Part shown: positions 11,967 through 29,209 of the stretch, in pieces
Layout of the letters: each line of letters starts with the position of its first letter
Numbering within the stretch: the first letter of the stretch is position 1
Source: Thermomonas aquatica
GTDB lineage: Bacteria > Pseudomonadota > Gammaproteobacteria > Xanthomonadales > Xanthomonadaceae
Direction: 5' to 3'
Length of the DNA stretch: 64,000 bases
Assembly: GCF_006337105.1 (NCBI RefSeq)
Contig: NZ_CP040871.1
Span: forward strand, 992,001 to 1,056,000
Notes under the pieces: model-generated
Seen by the model: the letters and a program-made list of their open reading frames with translations, nothing else
The model's database searches: none
Told to the model about the DNA's origin: nothing
Program-made: the position numbers and the translations under genes

Positions 11967-12434
11967 TTACCAGCGGTAGTGCGCGAACGCCTTGTTGGCT
12001 TCGGCCATGCGGTGGGTTTCCTCGCGCTTCTTGATCGCGCCGCCGCGGTTTTCCGAAGCGTCCAGCAGCTCGCCGGCCAGCTTGCGCGGCATGCTGTTCT
12101 CGCCGCGCTTGCGCGCGGACTCGATCAGCCAGCGCATCGCCAGCGCCATGCGGCGCGACGAACGCACTTCGACCGGCACCTGGTAGGTCGCACCGCCGAC
12201 GCGGCGGGACTTCACCTCGACCGACGGGGAGATGTTGCCCAGCGCCTTCTCGACCAGCTCGAGCGCGTTCGGGTTCTTCTCGCCGATCACGTCCATCGCG
12301 CCGTACACGATCTTCTCGGCGACCGACTTCTTGCCGCTCTGCATGACCATGTTGATGAAGCGGGCGATGGTTTCGCTTCCGTGCTTCGGATCCGGCAGCA
12401 CCGAACGCTGCGGAGTATTGCCTTTACGGGACAT
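11967..12434 (-). CDS. rpsG: 30S ribosomal protein uS7
   Basis: uS7 starts assembly of the 30S head and lies near the E-site. In E. coli it represses its own operon at the rpsL-rpsG spacer. The 155-residue frame starts [20 protein letters not shown] and ends [15 protein letters not shown]. The rpsL-rpsG spacer here is 53 nt. Confidence 0.98.
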   Translation of the reverse strand: MSRKGNTPQRSVLPDPKHGSETIARFINMVMQSGKKSVAEKIVYGAMDVIGEKNPNALELVEKALGNISPSVEVKSRRVGGATYQVPVEVRSSRRMALAMRWLIESARKRGENSMPRKLAGELLDASENRGGAIKKREETHRMAEANKAFAHYRW

Positions 12435-12487
12435 ATTCTTAACCCCTAAACAAATCTATTCGTGGGCGGGCCGCGTGGACGGCGCGC

Positions 12488-12862
12488 TTAGGCCTTCGGA
12501 CGCTTGGCGCCGTACTTGGAACGAGCCTGGCGGCGCTTGGCGACGCCGGCGGCGTCGAGCGAACCGCGCACGGTGTGGTAGCGCACGCCCGGCAGGTCCT
12601 TGACGCGGCCGCCGCGGATCAGCACCACGCTGTGCTCCTGCAGGTTGTGGCCTTCGCCGCCGATGTACGAGATCACTTCGTAACCGTTGGTCAGGCGCAC
12701 CTTGGCCACCTTGCGCAGCGCCGAGTTCGGCTTCTTCGGGGTGGTGGTGTAGACGCGGGTGCACACGCCGCGACGCTGCGGGCAGTTGGCCAGCGCGGGC
12801 GAGGTGCTCTTGTAGGTTTCCGGGTTGCGCGGCTTGCGCACAAGCTGGTTGATGGTTGCCAT
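12488..12862 (-). CDS. rpsL: 30S ribosomal protein uS12
   Basis: uS12 sits at the decoding centre and controls fidelity; it is the classic streptomycin target protein. The 124-residue frame starts [14 protein letters not shown] at the ATG at 12862. Lys43 and Lys88 carry the wild-type, streptomycin-sensitive residues, and Asp89 is the site methylthiolated by RimO in E. coli. It is the first gene of the str operon. Confidence 0.98.
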   Translation of the reverse strand: MATINQLVRKPRNPETYKSTSPALANCPQRRGVCTRVYTTTPKKPNSALRKVAKVRLTNGYEVISYIGGEGHNLQEHSVVLIRGGRVKDLPGVRYHTVRGSLDAAGVAKRRQARSKYGAKRPKA

Positions 12863-12946
12863 TACGACGCTCGATTGGTGGGCCGGGGCCCTTTCGGAAA
12901 CGAAACTGGCCGAATTCAAACGGAATCCGGCCGAGTTAGACGAAAA

Positions 12947-12976
12947 AGTATAGCCCGCGCCCGACCCTTCGGTCAA
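12947..12976 (-). promoter_or_regulatory. predicted main promoter of the str operon
   Basis: On the minus strand TTGACC (12971-12976) is followed after 18 nt by TATACT (12947-12952). Both boxes are close to the sigma70 consensus. Transcription would start near 12940, giving a leader of about 78 nt before rpsL. Confidence 0.75.
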
Positions 12977-13056
12977 ACGAGGCCATACCGAAAAACCGGA
13001 CCGGCCCTGCGACCGTCCCGATCAATCTGCGATCCCGCCCGTCCTGGGCCCAATAC

Positions 13057-13076
13057 GAGGCGCGTCCTGCGACCTC
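13057..13076 (-). promoter_or_regulatory. leader hairpin shared with the S10 operon
   Basis: GAGG-CGC-GTCCT-GCG-A-CCTC folds into a stem with one bulged base. The 17-nt sequence ACGAGGCGCGTCCTGCG (13055-13071) also occurs exactly at 8240-8256 in the S10 leader. Both copies lie 43 nt after a -10-like box. Confidence 0.5.
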
Positions 13077-13105
13077 ATTTGGTGATCTGGATGGCCGAAG
13101 CCATC

Positions 13106-13136
13106 AAAAAGCGGCGCGTAGTATAAGACGCGCCGC
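13106..13136 (-). terminator. Rho-independent terminator of rpoBC
   Basis: A 9-bp GCGGCGCGT/ACGCGCCGC stem with an 8-nt loop is followed on the minus strand by five T residues (13106-13110). It lies about 50 nt after the rpoC stop. The loop contains TATACT, a possible -10 box for transcription towards rpsL. Confidence 0.85.
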
Positions 13137-13185
13137 GGTATTCCGCCAGCCCTCCCGGCCGAAGCCGGGAGAACCGGATATCGCC

Positions 13186-17382
<4,197 letters not shown>

Positions 17383-17453
17383 TTGGATTCTCCGGATGAG
17401 GGGCAATGGGTCTTGCGGTCCGGCGCGGCGTCACCGCCGCGCCGTCGCGAAAC

Positions 17454-21617
<4,164 letters not shown>

Positions 21618-21679
21618 GTGGCGTGCGCCTCGTCTCTCGTGCGGCCGCGCATGGGCGGCCGTGGGGGAATGGCTGGAAC

Positions 21680-21747
21680 TGACAGTTGGAAGTCGCTGGT
21701 ATTGCCGGCACCAGCACGCCTTCTCCCGCTACTTCCGACTGTCAACT
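21680..21747 (-). promoter_or_regulatory. long stem in the rplL-rpoB spacer (RNase III-type site)
   Basis: Two arms (core 21680-21693 and 21731-21744) pair as a stem of about 17 bp in the minus-strand RNA, with one C-A mismatch and two G-U pairs. The loop itself holds a 6-bp hairpin (GCTGGT/ACCAGC, 21695-21715). E. coli has an RNase III cleavage site in the same spacer, so the same role is likely here. Confidence 0.55.
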
Positions 21748-21804
21748 CATGAACTTCATGTGCTGCGGAACGACCTGGAAACTTCCGTTCCGATACAACG
21801 ACCA

Positions 21805-21833
21805 AAGGCCGGGGGCTTGTGGCCCCCAGCCTT
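21805..21833 (-). terminator. attenuator-like hairpin between rplL and rpoB
   Basis: A 12-bp GC-rich stem (AAGGCTGGGGGC on the minus strand, with one G-U pair) and a 5-nt loop lie 40 nt after the rplL stop. Only three T residues follow, so termination is probably partial. In E. coli an attenuator at this place lowers rpoBC expression relative to rplJL. Confidence 0.55.
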
Positions 21834-21872
21834 CAGCGTGTCGTCGATGCCAGCTGACGACGCAAGTAAGGA

Positions 21873-22241
21873 TTACTTGACTTCGACGGTCGCACCGGCG
21901 GCTTCAAGGTCCTTCTTCATCTTCTCGGCGTCTTCCTTCGACACGCCTTCCTTCACGGTGCCGCCGGCCTCGGTGAGGTCCTTGGCTTCCTTCAGGCCCA
22001 GGCCGGTGATGGCGCGGACGGCCTTGATCACTTCGACCTTCTTTTCGCCGGCCGACTTCAGGATGACGTTGAACTCGGTCTGCTCTTCGACGGCGGCGGC
22101 CGGACCGGCAGCGGCGACGGCCATGACCGGGGCGGCGGCGGAGACGCCGAACTTCTCTTCGATGGCCTTCACCAGCTCCATCACTTCCATCAGCGACTTG
22201 GCGGCGATGGCGTCGACGATTTGCTCGTTGGACAGGGACAT
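21873..22241 (-). CDS. rplL: 50S ribosomal protein bL12
   Basis: bL12 forms the flexible stalk dimers that recruit and activate translation GTPases. The 122-residue frame starts [24 protein letters not shown]. It has an N-terminal dimerisation domain, an Ala-rich hinge (about residues 38-52) and a C-terminal domain with the [17 protein letters not shown] signature. It follows rplJ by 66 nt. Confidence 0.98.
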   Translation of the reverse strand: MSLSNEQIVDAIAAKSLMEVMELVKAIEEKFGVSAAAPVMAVAAAGPAAAVEEQTEFNVILKSAGEKKVEVIKAVRAITGLGLKEAKDLTEAGGTVKEGVSKEDAEKMKKDLEAAGATVEVK

Positions 22242-22307
22242 TTCGATTACCTCTGGAAAATTCTGTTTAAAGAATTGGTTTCGTTGAATGAAAACGTCGT
22301 CTTGGGC

Positions 22308-22847
22308 TTAGGCCGGTTCGGCTTCGGCGGCGGCTTCGGCAGCCGGAGCGGCGTCGCCGCCGCCCTGCTGGTCGGCCACGGCCTTGACCGCGCGGGCGAA
22401 CATCGCCGCCGGTTCGGCCAGCACGCGGGCCAGCATGCCGAGCGCCTGCTCGAGGGTCGGCAGCGAGGCCAACACTTCGACGTGCGCCGGGCCGTACTGC
22501 TGCCCTTCGACCACGACCAGCTTCGGCTGAAGCTTGTCGTTACCCTTTGCGAATTCCTTGATCAGGCGACCGGCGGCGCCGGGCTCCTCGGTCGAGAACG
22601 CATACAGGAGGGGGCCGACCATCGAGTCCTTTGCGACTGCGAAATCGGTGCCTTCCACGGCGCGCGCGGCCAGCGTGTTCTTGACGACTTTCAAGTACAC
22701 GCCGGTTTCGCGGGCCTTCTTGCGCATCGCGGTCATCTGGGAGACCGTGGTGCCTGCGTACTCGGCTGCGATCAAGGAGTGCGCCTTGGCGGCGACTTCG
22801 GCCACCTCGGCGACAACGTTCTGTTTCTGCGACAGATTGAGAGCCAT
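22308..22847 (-). CDS. rplJ: 50S ribosomal protein uL10
   Basis: uL10 anchors the bL12 stalk to 23S rRNA; in E. coli the L10-L12 complex represses its own mRNA. The 179-residue frame starts [15 protein letters not shown] at 22847, preceded by a strong AGGAGG site 6-7 nt upstream. The earlier in-frame start at 22994 lies in the leader and is rejected. The C-terminal Ala/Glu-rich tail is typical. Confidence 0.97.
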   Translation of the reverse strand: MALNLSQKQNVVAEVAEVAAKAHSLIAAEYAGTTVSQMTAMRKKARETGVYLKVVKNTLAARAVEGTDFAVAKDSMVGPLLYAFSTEEPGAAGRLIKEFAKGNDKLQPKLVVVEGQQYGPAHVEVLASLPTLEQALGMLARVLAEPAAMFARAVKAVADQQGGGDAAPAAEAAAEAEPA

Positions 22848-23200
22848 TTCACTCCTCCTAATGAACTCCGCCCGCGGCTCCAGCCGCTGACGGTCCTGGG
22901 CGACACCGCTCCGTGGCGTCGGGGATGCCGGGCATCCCGGTGGTGGCCATCCAGAGGTGCTTGAACCAACGCGATTCCAGAAGGGCATCACCATCTACGC
23001 AGGCCCGATCGAATCAACGATGCGGATTAAGCGATCCCGCCTTCGGCAACGGCGATTCCATGCCATGTGAGCATCCATGCCCGTCGTTGCCTTGCGCAGA
23101 CCGCACCTGCGGTCTTTGACGGCTTCCGCATCGGTTGCCCGATGCGGGGCCTTCAAAATTTGTTGCGCCTCCCCGCGCGGTGCGGGAAGGGTGTAGCGAA
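22848..23200 (-). promoter_or_regulatory. rplA/rplJ intergenic region: L10 leader
   Basis: The 353-nt spacer has no gene. It contains an imperfect stem just after rplA (23168-23190), a perfect 8-bp stem CCGCATCG/CGATGCGG (23126-23147), a perfect 8-bp stem AGACCGCA/TGCGGTCT (23098-23115) and a GGGATGC-type palindrome at about 22919-22938. The position matches the L10-L12 autoregulatory leader of E. coli. No convincing promoter was found inside it. Confidence 0.5.
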
Positions 23201-23899
23201 TTACTTCAGCGTCAGCGAAGACTGGTCCACGGTCACGCCGGGGCCCATGGTCGAGCTGACCGAGATCTTCTGCAGGTAGGTGCCCTTCGAGCTGGACGGC
23301 TTGGCCTTGATCAGGTCCATCAGCAACGCCTGCAGGTTGCCCTTCAGCGCTTCGTTCTCGAAGCTGGCCTTGCCGATCGTGCAGTGGATGATGCCGGCCT
23401 TGTCGGTGCGGTAACGCACCTGGCCCGCCTTCGCATTGCGCACGGCTTCGGCCGGGTTCGGCGACACGGTGCCGACCTTCGGGTTCGGCATCAGGCCGCG
23501 CGGGCCCAGCACCTGGCCCAGCTTGCCGACCACGCGCATCGCGTCCGGGGTGGCGATCACCACGTCGTAGTTCAGGTCGCCGGCGATCATCTTCTCCGCC
23601 AGGTCGTCCATGCCCACCGCTTCGGCACCCGCGGCCGCGGCTTCATCGGCCTTGGCGCCGGCCGGGGCGAACACCGCCACGCGCACCGACTTGCCGGTAC
23701 CGGCCGGCAGCACGGTGGAACCGCGCACCTGCTGGTCGGACTTCTTGGCATCGACGCCGAGGCGCACGGCCACGTCGATCGCTTCCACGAACTTGGCCTT
23801 GCTGCTGTCCTTCAGGATCTTCAGCGCTTCTTCGATCGGATACGCCTTGCCCGGCTGGGTGGCGGCGAGGATCGTCTTCTGTCGTTTGGTCATCGCCAT
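23201..23899 (-). CDS. rplA: 50S ribosomal protein uL1
   Basis: uL1 forms the mobile L1 stalk that guides deacylated tRNA from the E site and in E. coli represses the rplKA mRNA. The 232-residue frame ([26 protein letters not shown]) contains the family signature [22 protein letters not shown]. It begins 3 nt after rplK. The ATG two codons downstream is an alternative start. Confidence 0.98.
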   Translation of the reverse strand: MAMTKRQKTILAATQPGKAYPIEEALKILKDSSKAKFVEAIDVAVRLGVDAKKSDQQVRGSTVLPAGTGKSVRVAVFAPAGAKADEAAAAGAEAVGMDDLAEKMIAGDLNYDVVIATPDAMRVVGKLGQVLGPRGLMPNPKVGTVSPNPAEAVRNAKAGQVRYRTDKAGIIHCTIGKASFENEALKGNLQALLMDLIKAKPSSSKGTYLQKISVSSTMGPGVTVDQSSLTLK

Positions 23900-23902
23900 G
23901 TC

Positions 23903-24331
23903 TTAACCCTCCACCACCAGGCCCATCGAGCGGGCGGTGCCCGCGATCGTCTTCACCGCCGCGTCCAGGTCGGCCGCGGTCAGGTCGGCTTCCTTGGTCT
24001 TGGCGATGTCTTCCAGCTGCTTGCGGGAGACCTTGCCCACCTTGTCGGTGTTCGGACGCTTGGAGCCCGAGGCGATGCCCACGGCCTTCTTCAGCAGCAC
24101 CGACGCCGGCGTGCTCTTGGTGACGAAGGTGAAGGTGCGGTCCGAGTACGCGGTGATGATCACCGGGGTCGGCAGGCCGGGTTCCAGCTTGGAGGTCGCC
24201 GCGTTGAACGCCTTGCAGAACTCCATGATGTTCAGGCCGCGCTGGCCGAGGGCGGGACCCACCGGCGGCGACGGATTGGCCTGGCCGGCCTTGACCTGCA
24301 GTTTGATGTAACCGACTACTTTCTTTGCCAT
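23903..24331 (-). CDS. rplK: 50S ribosomal protein uL11
   Basis: uL11 binds the GTPase-associated centre of 23S rRNA and is required for RelA activation. The 142-residue frame starts [25 protein letters not shown]. The Pro-rich linker and the C-terminal [12 protein letters not shown] signature are intact. A 193-nt spacer separates it from nusG. Confidence 0.98.
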   Translation of the reverse strand: MAKKVVGYIKLQVKAGQANPSPPVGPALGQRGLNIMEFCKAFNAATSKLEPGLPTPVIITAYSDRTFTFVTKSTPASVLLKKAVGIASGSKRPNTDKVGKVSRKQLEDIAKTKEADLTAADLDAAVKTIAGTARSMGLVVEG

Positions 24332-24524
24332 TGCTGCTTCTCCGGGTGCAAACGCCTGTTGTCAGGCTCCCCATCGGGCCGGGAAGAGCGCGTGCCCCGG
24401 CTTCACGTTGTGATTCGTCTCACGTGCCGACGGCCGCGCAAGGCGGCCGGTCGTTTGTCTGGCTCCCCGCAGGGAGCCGGAAAGCATATCAGGTTTTTGG
24501 CTGCCCGCCCAGCGGGCAGGCCGG
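24332..24524 (-). other. hairpin-rich spacer between nusG and rplK
   Basis: The 193 nt hold no gene. Three GC-rich hairpins are visible: CTGCCCGC/GCGGGCAG right after nusG (about 24502-24521), GGCTCCC/GGGAGCC (about 24461-24479), and CGGCCGC/GCGGCCG (about 24430-24450). In E. coli this spacer contains the rplK promoter; here no clear -35/-10 pair was found. Confidence 0.4.
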
Positions 24525-25100
24525 TCAGGCCTTCTCGACCTGGCCGAACTCCAGCTCGACCGGGGTCGAACGGCCGAAGATCAGCACCGCGACCCGCAGG
24601 CGGCTCTTGTCGTAGTTGATTTCCTCGACCACGCCATTGAAGTCGTTGAACGGACCGTCGACCACGCGGACCATCTGGCCCGGCTCGAACAGCACCTTCG
24701 GCTTCGGCTTCTCCACGCCCTCCTGCACCCGCTGCAGGATCTGGTCGGCCTCGGCGTCGCGGATCGGCAGCGGGCGGTCGGCGGTGCCGCCGATGAACCC
24801 CATCACCTTCGGGGTTTCCTTCACCAGGTGCCAGGACTCGTTGTCCATGCGCGGGATGCCGGCCTCGTCGTGGGTGGCGATCTGCACCAGCACGTAGCCC
24901 GGGAAGAACTTGCGCTCCGAACGGCGCTTCTGGCCGGCGCGCATCTCGATCACTTCCTCGGTCGGCACCAGCACTTCGCCGAAGCGGTCCTGCATGCCCA
25001 TCCGCGCGATGCGGTCGCGCAGCGCCTGCGCCACCGACTTCTCGAAGCCGGAATAGGCGTGCACCACGTACCAGCGCTTGTCGATCTGAGCTTCCGTCAT
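24525..25100 (-). CDS. nusG: transcription elongation and antitermination factor NusG
   Basis: NusG binds RNA polymerase through its NGN domain and Rho or ribosomal S10 through its KOW domain. The 191-residue frame starts [23 protein letters not shown] at 25100. The NGN domain covers about residues 8-125 and the KOW motif ([24 protein letters not shown]) about residues 138-165. It follows secE by 10 nt. Confidence 0.98.
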   Translation of the reverse strand: MTEAQIDKRWYVVHAYSGFEKSVAQALRDRIARMGMQDRFGEVLVPTEEVIEMRAGQKRRSERKFFPGYVLVQIATHDEAGIPRMDNESWHLVKETPKVMGFIGGTADRPLPIRDAEADQILQRVQEGVEKPKPKVLFEPGQMVRVVDGPFNDFNGVVEEINYDKSRLRVAVLIFGRSTPVELEFGQVEKA

Positions 25101-25110
25101 CGTGCGATCC

Positions 25111-25494
25111 TCAACCATTGCCCAGCAGCCACTTGACCGCCGCCTGGATCACCAGATCCATGCCGGCCAGCATCAGGCTCATCAGGATGACCACCGCGAT
25201 CACCACCCACATCGTGCGCGTGGTTTCCTGGCGGGTCGGCCACACCACCTTGCGCAGCTCGAAGCGCGATTCCGAGAGGAACTCGCGGGCCTGCACGCCC
25301 TTGGCGGTGGCCATGAACACCAGGCCGCCCGCCACCAGGCCGGCAACGACCGCAAGGATGCGCACGCCGGTGGGCCACTGGCCGTCGAACCAGTAGAAGG
25401 CGAACAGGCCTGCCGCCGCCAGCAGCAGCGCGAGGGCGTACTTCACGATGTCCCCACCGGAGGCGGACTGGGTAGGCAGCGTCTTGCTGGTCAA
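25111..25494 (-). CDS. secE: preprotein translocase subunit SecE
   Basis: SecE clamps SecY in the Sec translocon. Three membrane segments are visible (about residues 15-35, 45-62 and 95-117), with the conserved cytoplasmic helix [14 protein letters not shown] between the second and third. No ATG fits. I chose the TTG at 25494 ([22 protein letters not shown], 127 residues), because relatives begin close to this point. A GTG at 25530 is also in frame but lies only 11 nt from the tRNA-Trp 3' end. Confidence 0.9.
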   Translation of the reverse strand: MTSKTLPTQSASGGDIVKYALALLLAAAGLFAFYWFDGQWPTGVRILAVVAGLVAGGLVFMATAKGVQAREFLSESRFELRKVVWPTRQETTRTMWVVIAVVILMSLMLAGMDLVIQAAVKWLLGNG

Positions 25495-25540
25495 AACGTC
25501 GATCTCTGTTGGCGCGCGCGCCGGCGACACGGGTCGCGGA

Positions 25541-25616
<76 letters not shown>

Positions 25617-25651
25617 ATCGATTTGCTACTTGTTGATTGTGCCGTTTCCTG

Positions 25652-25684
25652 AAAAGGCAACGGCGGCTTGCGCCGCCTGCCTTT
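25652..25684 (-). terminator. Rho-independent terminator after tuf copy 2
   Basis: On the minus strand a two-part stem (AAAGGCA/TGCCTTT around GGCGGC/GCCGCC, loop GCAA) ends in TTTT. A second palindrome (CCCGTTTCCGC/GCGGGAACGGG) lies between it and the tuf stop. Together they should separate tuf from tRNA-Trp-secE-nusG. Confidence 0.8.
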
Positions 25685-25730
25685 CACCCCAACCCGTTCC
25701 CGCAGGCGGAAACGGGGGAAACGCAGGGGC

Positions 25731-26921
25731 TTACTTGATGATCTTGGCGACGACGCCGGCGCCGACGGTACGGCCGCCTTCGCGGATCGCGAAGCGCAGG
25801 CCATCGTCCATCGCCACCGGGTTGATCAGCGACACCACCATCTTCACGTTGTCGCCCGGCATCACCATCTCCACGCCTTCCGGCAGGGTCACCGCACCGG
25901 TGATGTCGGTCGTGCGGAAGTAGAACTGCGGGCGGTAGCCCTTGAAGAACGGCGTGTGACGGCCGCCCTCGTCCTTCGACAGCACGTACACCTCGGCCTC
26001 GAAGTCGGTGTGCGGGGTGATCGAACCCGGCTTGCACAGCACCTGGCCGCGCTCCACGTCGTCGCGCTTGGTGCCGCGCAGCAGCAGGCCCGCGTTGTCG
26101 CCCGCCTGGCCCTGGTCCAGCAGCTTGCGGAACATTTCCACGCCGGTCACCGTGGTCTTCTGGGTCGGGCGGATGCCGACGATCTCGATTTCATCGCCGA
26201 CCTTGATGATGCCGCGCTCGATGCGGCCCGTCACCACGGTGCCGCGGCCCGAGATCGAGAACACGTCTTCCACCGGCATCAGGAACGGCTTGTCGATGTC
26301 GCGCTCCGGCTCCGGAATCCAGGTGTCCAGCGCGTCCACCAGCTTGATGATCGACGGCACGCCGATCTCCGACTGGTCGCCTTCCAGCGCCATGCGCGCC
26401 GAACCCGAGATGATCGGGGTGTCGTCGCCCGGGAACTCGTACTTGCTCAGCAGCTCGCGGACTTCCATCTCCACCAGCTCCAGCAGCTCGGCGTCGTCCA
26501 CCATGTCCGCCTTGTTCAGGTAGACCACGATGTACGGCACGCCCACCTGGCGCGACAGCAGGATGTGCTCGCGGGTCTGCGGCATCGGGCCGTCGGCCGC
26601 CGAGCACACCAGGATCGCGCCGTCCATCTGCGCCGCACCCGTGATCATGTTCTTCACGTAGTCGGCGTGGCCCGGGCAGTCCACGTGCGCATAGTGGCGG
26701 TTCGGGGACTCGTATTCCACGTGCGCCGTCGAGATCGTGATGCCGCGCGCCTTCTCTTCCGGCGCCGCGTCGATCGAACCGTAGTCCTTGAACTCGCCGC
26801 CGAAACGCTCCGCGCCCACCTTCGTCAGCGCCGCCGTCAGCGTCGTCTTGCCGTGGTCCACGTGGCCAATCGTGCCCACGTTCACGTGGGGCTTGGTGCG
26901 CTCGAACTTACCCTTTGCCAT
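25731..26921 (-). CDS. tuf: elongation factor Tu, copy 2
   Basis: This second EF-Tu gene encodes the same 396 residues as the copy at 8410-9600. The nucleotide match appears to stop exactly at the start codon, while upstream and downstream sequences differ. It sits at the end of a tRNA-Tyr-Gly-Thr cluster, the arrangement of the E. coli tufB locus, and is followed by a clear terminator. Cotranscription with the tRNAs ties it to rRNA/tRNA-type control. Confidence 0.99.
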   Translation of the reverse strand: MAKGKFERTKPHVNVGTIGHVDHGKTTLTAALTKVGAERFGGEFKDYGSIDAAPEEKARGITISTAHVEYESPNRHYAHVDCPGHADYVKNMITGAAQMDGAILVCSAADGPMPQTREHILLSRQVGVPYIVVYLNKADMVDDAELLELVEMEVRELLSKYEFPGDDTPIISGSARMALEGDQSEIGVPSIIKLVDALDTWIPEPERDIDKPFLMPVEDVFSISGRGTVVTGRIERGIIKVGDEIEIVGIRPTQKTTVTGVEMFRKLLDQGQAGDNAGLLLRGTKRDDVERGQVLCKPGSITPHTDFEAEVYVLSKDEGGRHTPFFKGYRPQFYFRTTDITGAVTLPEGVEMVMPGDNVKMVVSLINPVAMDDGLRFAIREGGRTVGAGVVAKIIK

Positions 26922-26963
26922 GGCTGCGTCTCGTTGGAGTTACTGGATGTCACCAGTGAATAG

Positions 26964-27039
26964 TGGTGCTCACGAAAGGAATCGAACCTTCGACCTCCTC
27001 CTTACCAAGGAGGTGCTCTACCGACTGAGCTACGTGAGC
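26964..27039 (-). tRNA. tRNA-Thr (anticodon GGT)
   Basis: The 76-nt cloverleaf begins GCTCACG, has the anticodon loop CTTGGTAAG and the T-arm GGTTCGATTC, and ends in an encoded CCA. It lies 42 nt upstream of tuf copy 2 in the tRNA-tuf operon. Confidence 0.97.
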
Positions 27040-27075
27040 AAGTTGTAAGGCGGGACGGGCGTCGTGGTGCAATGG

Positions 27076-27149
27076 TGGAGCGGGAGACGGGAATCGAACC
27101 CGCGCTAGTAGCTTGGAAGGCTACAGTTCTACCATTGAACTACTCCCGC
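27076..27149 (-). tRNA. tRNA-Gly (anticodon TCC)
   Basis: The 74-nt cloverleaf has the acceptor GCGGGAG/CTCCCGC, anticodon TCC in CCTTCCAAGC, GGTTCGATTC in the T-arm and an encoded CCA. It is the middle tRNA of the cluster. Confidence 0.97.
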
Positions 27150-27223
27150 ACCGGGAGCCCTGCCTGTGTTGCGCCGATGGCTGGTAAGGCCGCCGGGTGG
27201 AACAAAACGATACCGCTTGAAGC

Positions 27224-27309
27224 TGGTGGAGGGAGGTGGATTCGAACCACCGAAGGCGTAAGCCAGCAGATTTACAGTCTGCCCCCGTTGGCCGCTTGGG
27301 TATCCCTCC
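27224..27309 (-). tRNA. tRNA-Tyr (anticodon GTA)
   Basis: The 86-nt class II tRNA has a long variable arm, the acceptor GGAGGGA/TCCCTCC, anticodon GTA in ACTGTAAATC and an encoded CCA. It is the first gene of the tRNA-tuf transcript. Confidence 0.97.
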
Positions 27310-27355
27310 GAATTGTTTCGCTGGGTTGCCGCAGGGACGTCCCAAAGAGCCCGCA

Positions 27356-27384
27356 ATTTTGGGGTGCGCTTGGCCGCCTGTCAA
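27356..27384 (-). promoter_or_regulatory. predicted promoter of the tRNA-Tyr-Gly-Thr-tuf operon
   Basis: On the minus strand a perfect TTGACA (27379-27384) is followed after 17 nt by CAAAAT (27356-27361), then a GC-rich discriminator (GCGGGC). GC-rich discriminators are typical of promoters under stringent control. It lies about 45 nt before tRNA-Tyr. Confidence 0.75.
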
Positions 27385-27414
27385 CGGCCACGACCACCGA
27401 AATTGCAGTTTTCG

Positions 27415-28506
27415 TCAGACGTTGAAGCGGAAATGCAGGACATCGCCTTCCTGCACCCGATATTCCTTGCCTTCCAGGCGCAGGCGGCCGGCATCGCGGG
27501 CGCCGGATTCGCCCTTGTACTTGAGGAAATCGTCGTAGCCGATGGTCTCGGCGCGGATGAAGCCCTTCTCGAAATCGGTATGGATCACCCCGGCGGCCTG
27601 CGGCGCGGTGGAACCGGCCTTGACCGTCCATGCACGGACTTCCTTCACCCCGGCGGTGAAGTAGGTCTGCAGGCCCAGCAGCTTGTAGGCAGCGCGGATC
27701 ACCCGGTTCAGGCCGGGCTCGTCCAGGCCTAGGTCCTTGAGGAAATCGTCGCGGTCGGCATCGTCCAGCTGGCTCAGTTCTTCCTCGATGGCGGCCGACA
27801 CCGGCACCACCTCCGCGCCCTCTTCCGCTGCGCGCTTGCGCACCGCGTCCAGGTGCGGGTTGCCCTCGAAGCCGTCCTCCAGCACGTTCGCCACGTACAT
27901 CACCGGCTTCAGGGTGAGCAGGAACAGCTCGCGTACCGCGGCCTTCTCCTCCTCGTCCAGCGCCACGCTGCGCGCGGCCTTGCCCTGGTCCAGCGCGGCG
28001 CGCAGCTTCTGCAGCACGTCGATCTTCGCCTTGGCGTCCTTGTCGCCGCTCTTGGCGACGCGCTCGTAGCGCGAGATCGCCTTGTCCACCGATTCCAGGT
28101 CGGCCAGCGCCAGCTCGGTGTCGATGGTGTCGATGTCGGCCAGCGGATCGACCTTGTTGTTGACGTGGATCACGTCGTCGTTCTCGAAGCAGCGCACCAC
28201 GTGGGTGATCGCGTCGACCTCGCGGATGTGGGCCAGGAACTTGTTGCCCAGGCCCTCGCCGCTGGCGGCGCCGGCGACCAGGCCGGCGATGTCGACGAAT
28301 TCGACCGCGGTCGGGATCACCTTCTGCGGCTTGACGATCTCGCTCAGCGCGTTCAGCCGCGGATCCGGCACCGGCACGATGCCGACGTTCGGCTCGATCG
28401 TGCAGAACGGGAAGTTGGCGGCGGCGATGCCGGCCTTGGTCAGCGCATTGAAGAGCGTGGACTTGCCGACGTTCGGCAGGCCGACGATGCCGCATTTGAT
28501 GCCCAT
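27415..28506 (-). CDS. ychF: redox-responsive ATPase YchF (Obg family)
   Basis: YchF is a universally conserved Obg-family P-loop protein that prefers ATP, binds ribosomes and is linked to oxidative stress. The 363-residue frame starts [22 protein letters not shown]. The P-loop GLPNVGKS (9-16), the [20 protein letters not shown] switch and the C-terminal TGS-like domain ([24 protein letters not shown]) are present. It lies 58 nt after pth, the usual pairing. Confidence 0.97.
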   Translation of the reverse strand: MGIKCGIVGLPNVGKSTLFNALTKAGIAAANFPFCTIEPNVGIVPVPDPRLNALSEIVKPQKVIPTAVEFVDIAGLVAGAASGEGLGNKFLAHIREVDAITHVVRCFENDDVIHVNNKVDPLADIDTIDTELALADLESVDKAISRYERVAKSGDKDAKAKIDVLQKLRAALDQGKAARSVALDEEEKAAVRELFLLTLKPVMYVANVLEDGFEGNPHLDAVRKRAAEEGAEVVPVSAAIEEELSQLDDADRDDFLKDLGLDEPGLNRVIRAAYKLLGLQTYFTAGVKEVRAWTVKAGSTAPQAAGVIHTDFEKGFIRAETIGYDDFLKYKGESGARDAGRLRLEGKEYRVQEGDVLHFRFNV

Positions 28507-28564
28507 GTCGCGTGTTGCTCCGTTGCCGCACGGCGTTTCGCCATGCGAAGAAAATTCGGTTGGA

Positions 28565-29149
28565 TCAGCCCGGCCGCGGGGTATGCAGCCGGGTCATCGC
28601 ATCCATGTAGTTGCCGTTCACCGCCAGCGGCAGCACGCCGATGGCGTCGTCGATGGCGCGCAGGATCGCCGCCTCGTCGTCGCGCCCGGGCCTGCCGAGC
28701 ACCCACGGGGTGACCTTGTCCTTGTGCCCGGGATGGCCGATGCCGATCCGCAGGCGGTGGAACTTGCCATGCCCGAGCAGGCGCATGGTGTCGCGCAGGC
28801 CGTTCTGGCCGCCGTGGCCGCCGTCGAACTTGAGCCGGGCCACGCCGGGCGGCAGGTCCAGTTCGTCGTGCGCCAGCAGCGCCTCCTCCGGCTCGATCTT
28901 CCAGTAGCGCAGCGCCGCCGCCACCGACTTGCCGGACAGGTTCATGAAGGTCGCCGGCTTCAGCAACCAGACGCTCTGCCCGGCGATCTCCACCCTGGCG
29001 GTTTCGCCGAACAGCTTGCTCTCCAGGCCGAAGCGCGCGCCGGCCTGCTCGGCCAGGGCGTCAACAAACCAAAACCCGGCGTTGTGCCGGGTTCGGGCGT
29101 GTTCGGGTCCGGGATTGCCCAGCCCGACGATGAGGCGCAAGCCTGCCAT
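28565..29149 (-). CDS. pth: peptidyl-tRNA hydrolase
   Basis: Pth cleaves the ester bond of peptidyl-tRNA released from stalled ribosomes. The 194-residue frame starts [25 protein letters not shown] at 29149. GNPG (11-14), the catalytic-type His22, and motifs [10 protein letters not shown] and HDELDL agree with the family. It lies between rplY and ychF, as in many gammaproteobacteria. Confidence 0.97.
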   Translation of the reverse strand: MAGLRLIVGLGNPGPEHARTRHNAGFWFVDALAEQAGARFGLESKLFGETARVEIAGQSVWLLKPATFMNLSGKSVAAALRYWKIEPEEALLAHDELDLPPGVARLKFDGGHGGQNGLRDTMRLLGHGKFHRLRIGIGHPGHKDKVTPWVLGRPGRDDEAAILRAIDDAIGVLPLAVNGNYMDAMTRLHTPRPG

Positions 29150-29175
29150 CGCGGCGTCGCAAAGCAATGCGGGCA

Positions 29176-29199
29176 GCCCGCCGGCGCGAACCGGCGGGC
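29176..29199 (-). other. hairpin between rplY and pth
   Basis: A perfect 9-bp GCCCGCCGG/CCGGCGGGC stem with a 6-nt loop fills much of the 60-nt spacer. There is no T-tract. It could limit read-through or mark a processing point. Confidence 0.35.
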
Positions 29200-29209
29200 C
29201 GCGGCGCGA

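Larger units (their letters stand above)
12863..13185 (-). promoter_or_regulatory. rpoC/rpsL intergenic region
   Basis: These 323 nt contain no gene. On the minus strand, in order, they hold a hairpin after rpoC (13154-13171), a Rho-independent terminator (13106-13136) whose loop contains a TATACT, a hairpin nearly identical to that in the S10 leader (13057-13076), and a strong promoter (12947-12976) about 85 nt before rpsL. Confidence 0.7.

Noticed and set aside
22907..23119. Small open frames in the L10 leader as leader peptides
   Set aside because: No convincing ribosome sites or regulatory codon runs were found; the region is better explained as structured RNA.
26964..27309. The spaced run of tRNA genes was considered as a repeat or CRISPR-like array
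   Set aside because: Each unit folds as a distinct tRNA with its own anticodon and encoded CCA; there are no identical repeats with spacers. No CRISPR array was found anywhere in the window.
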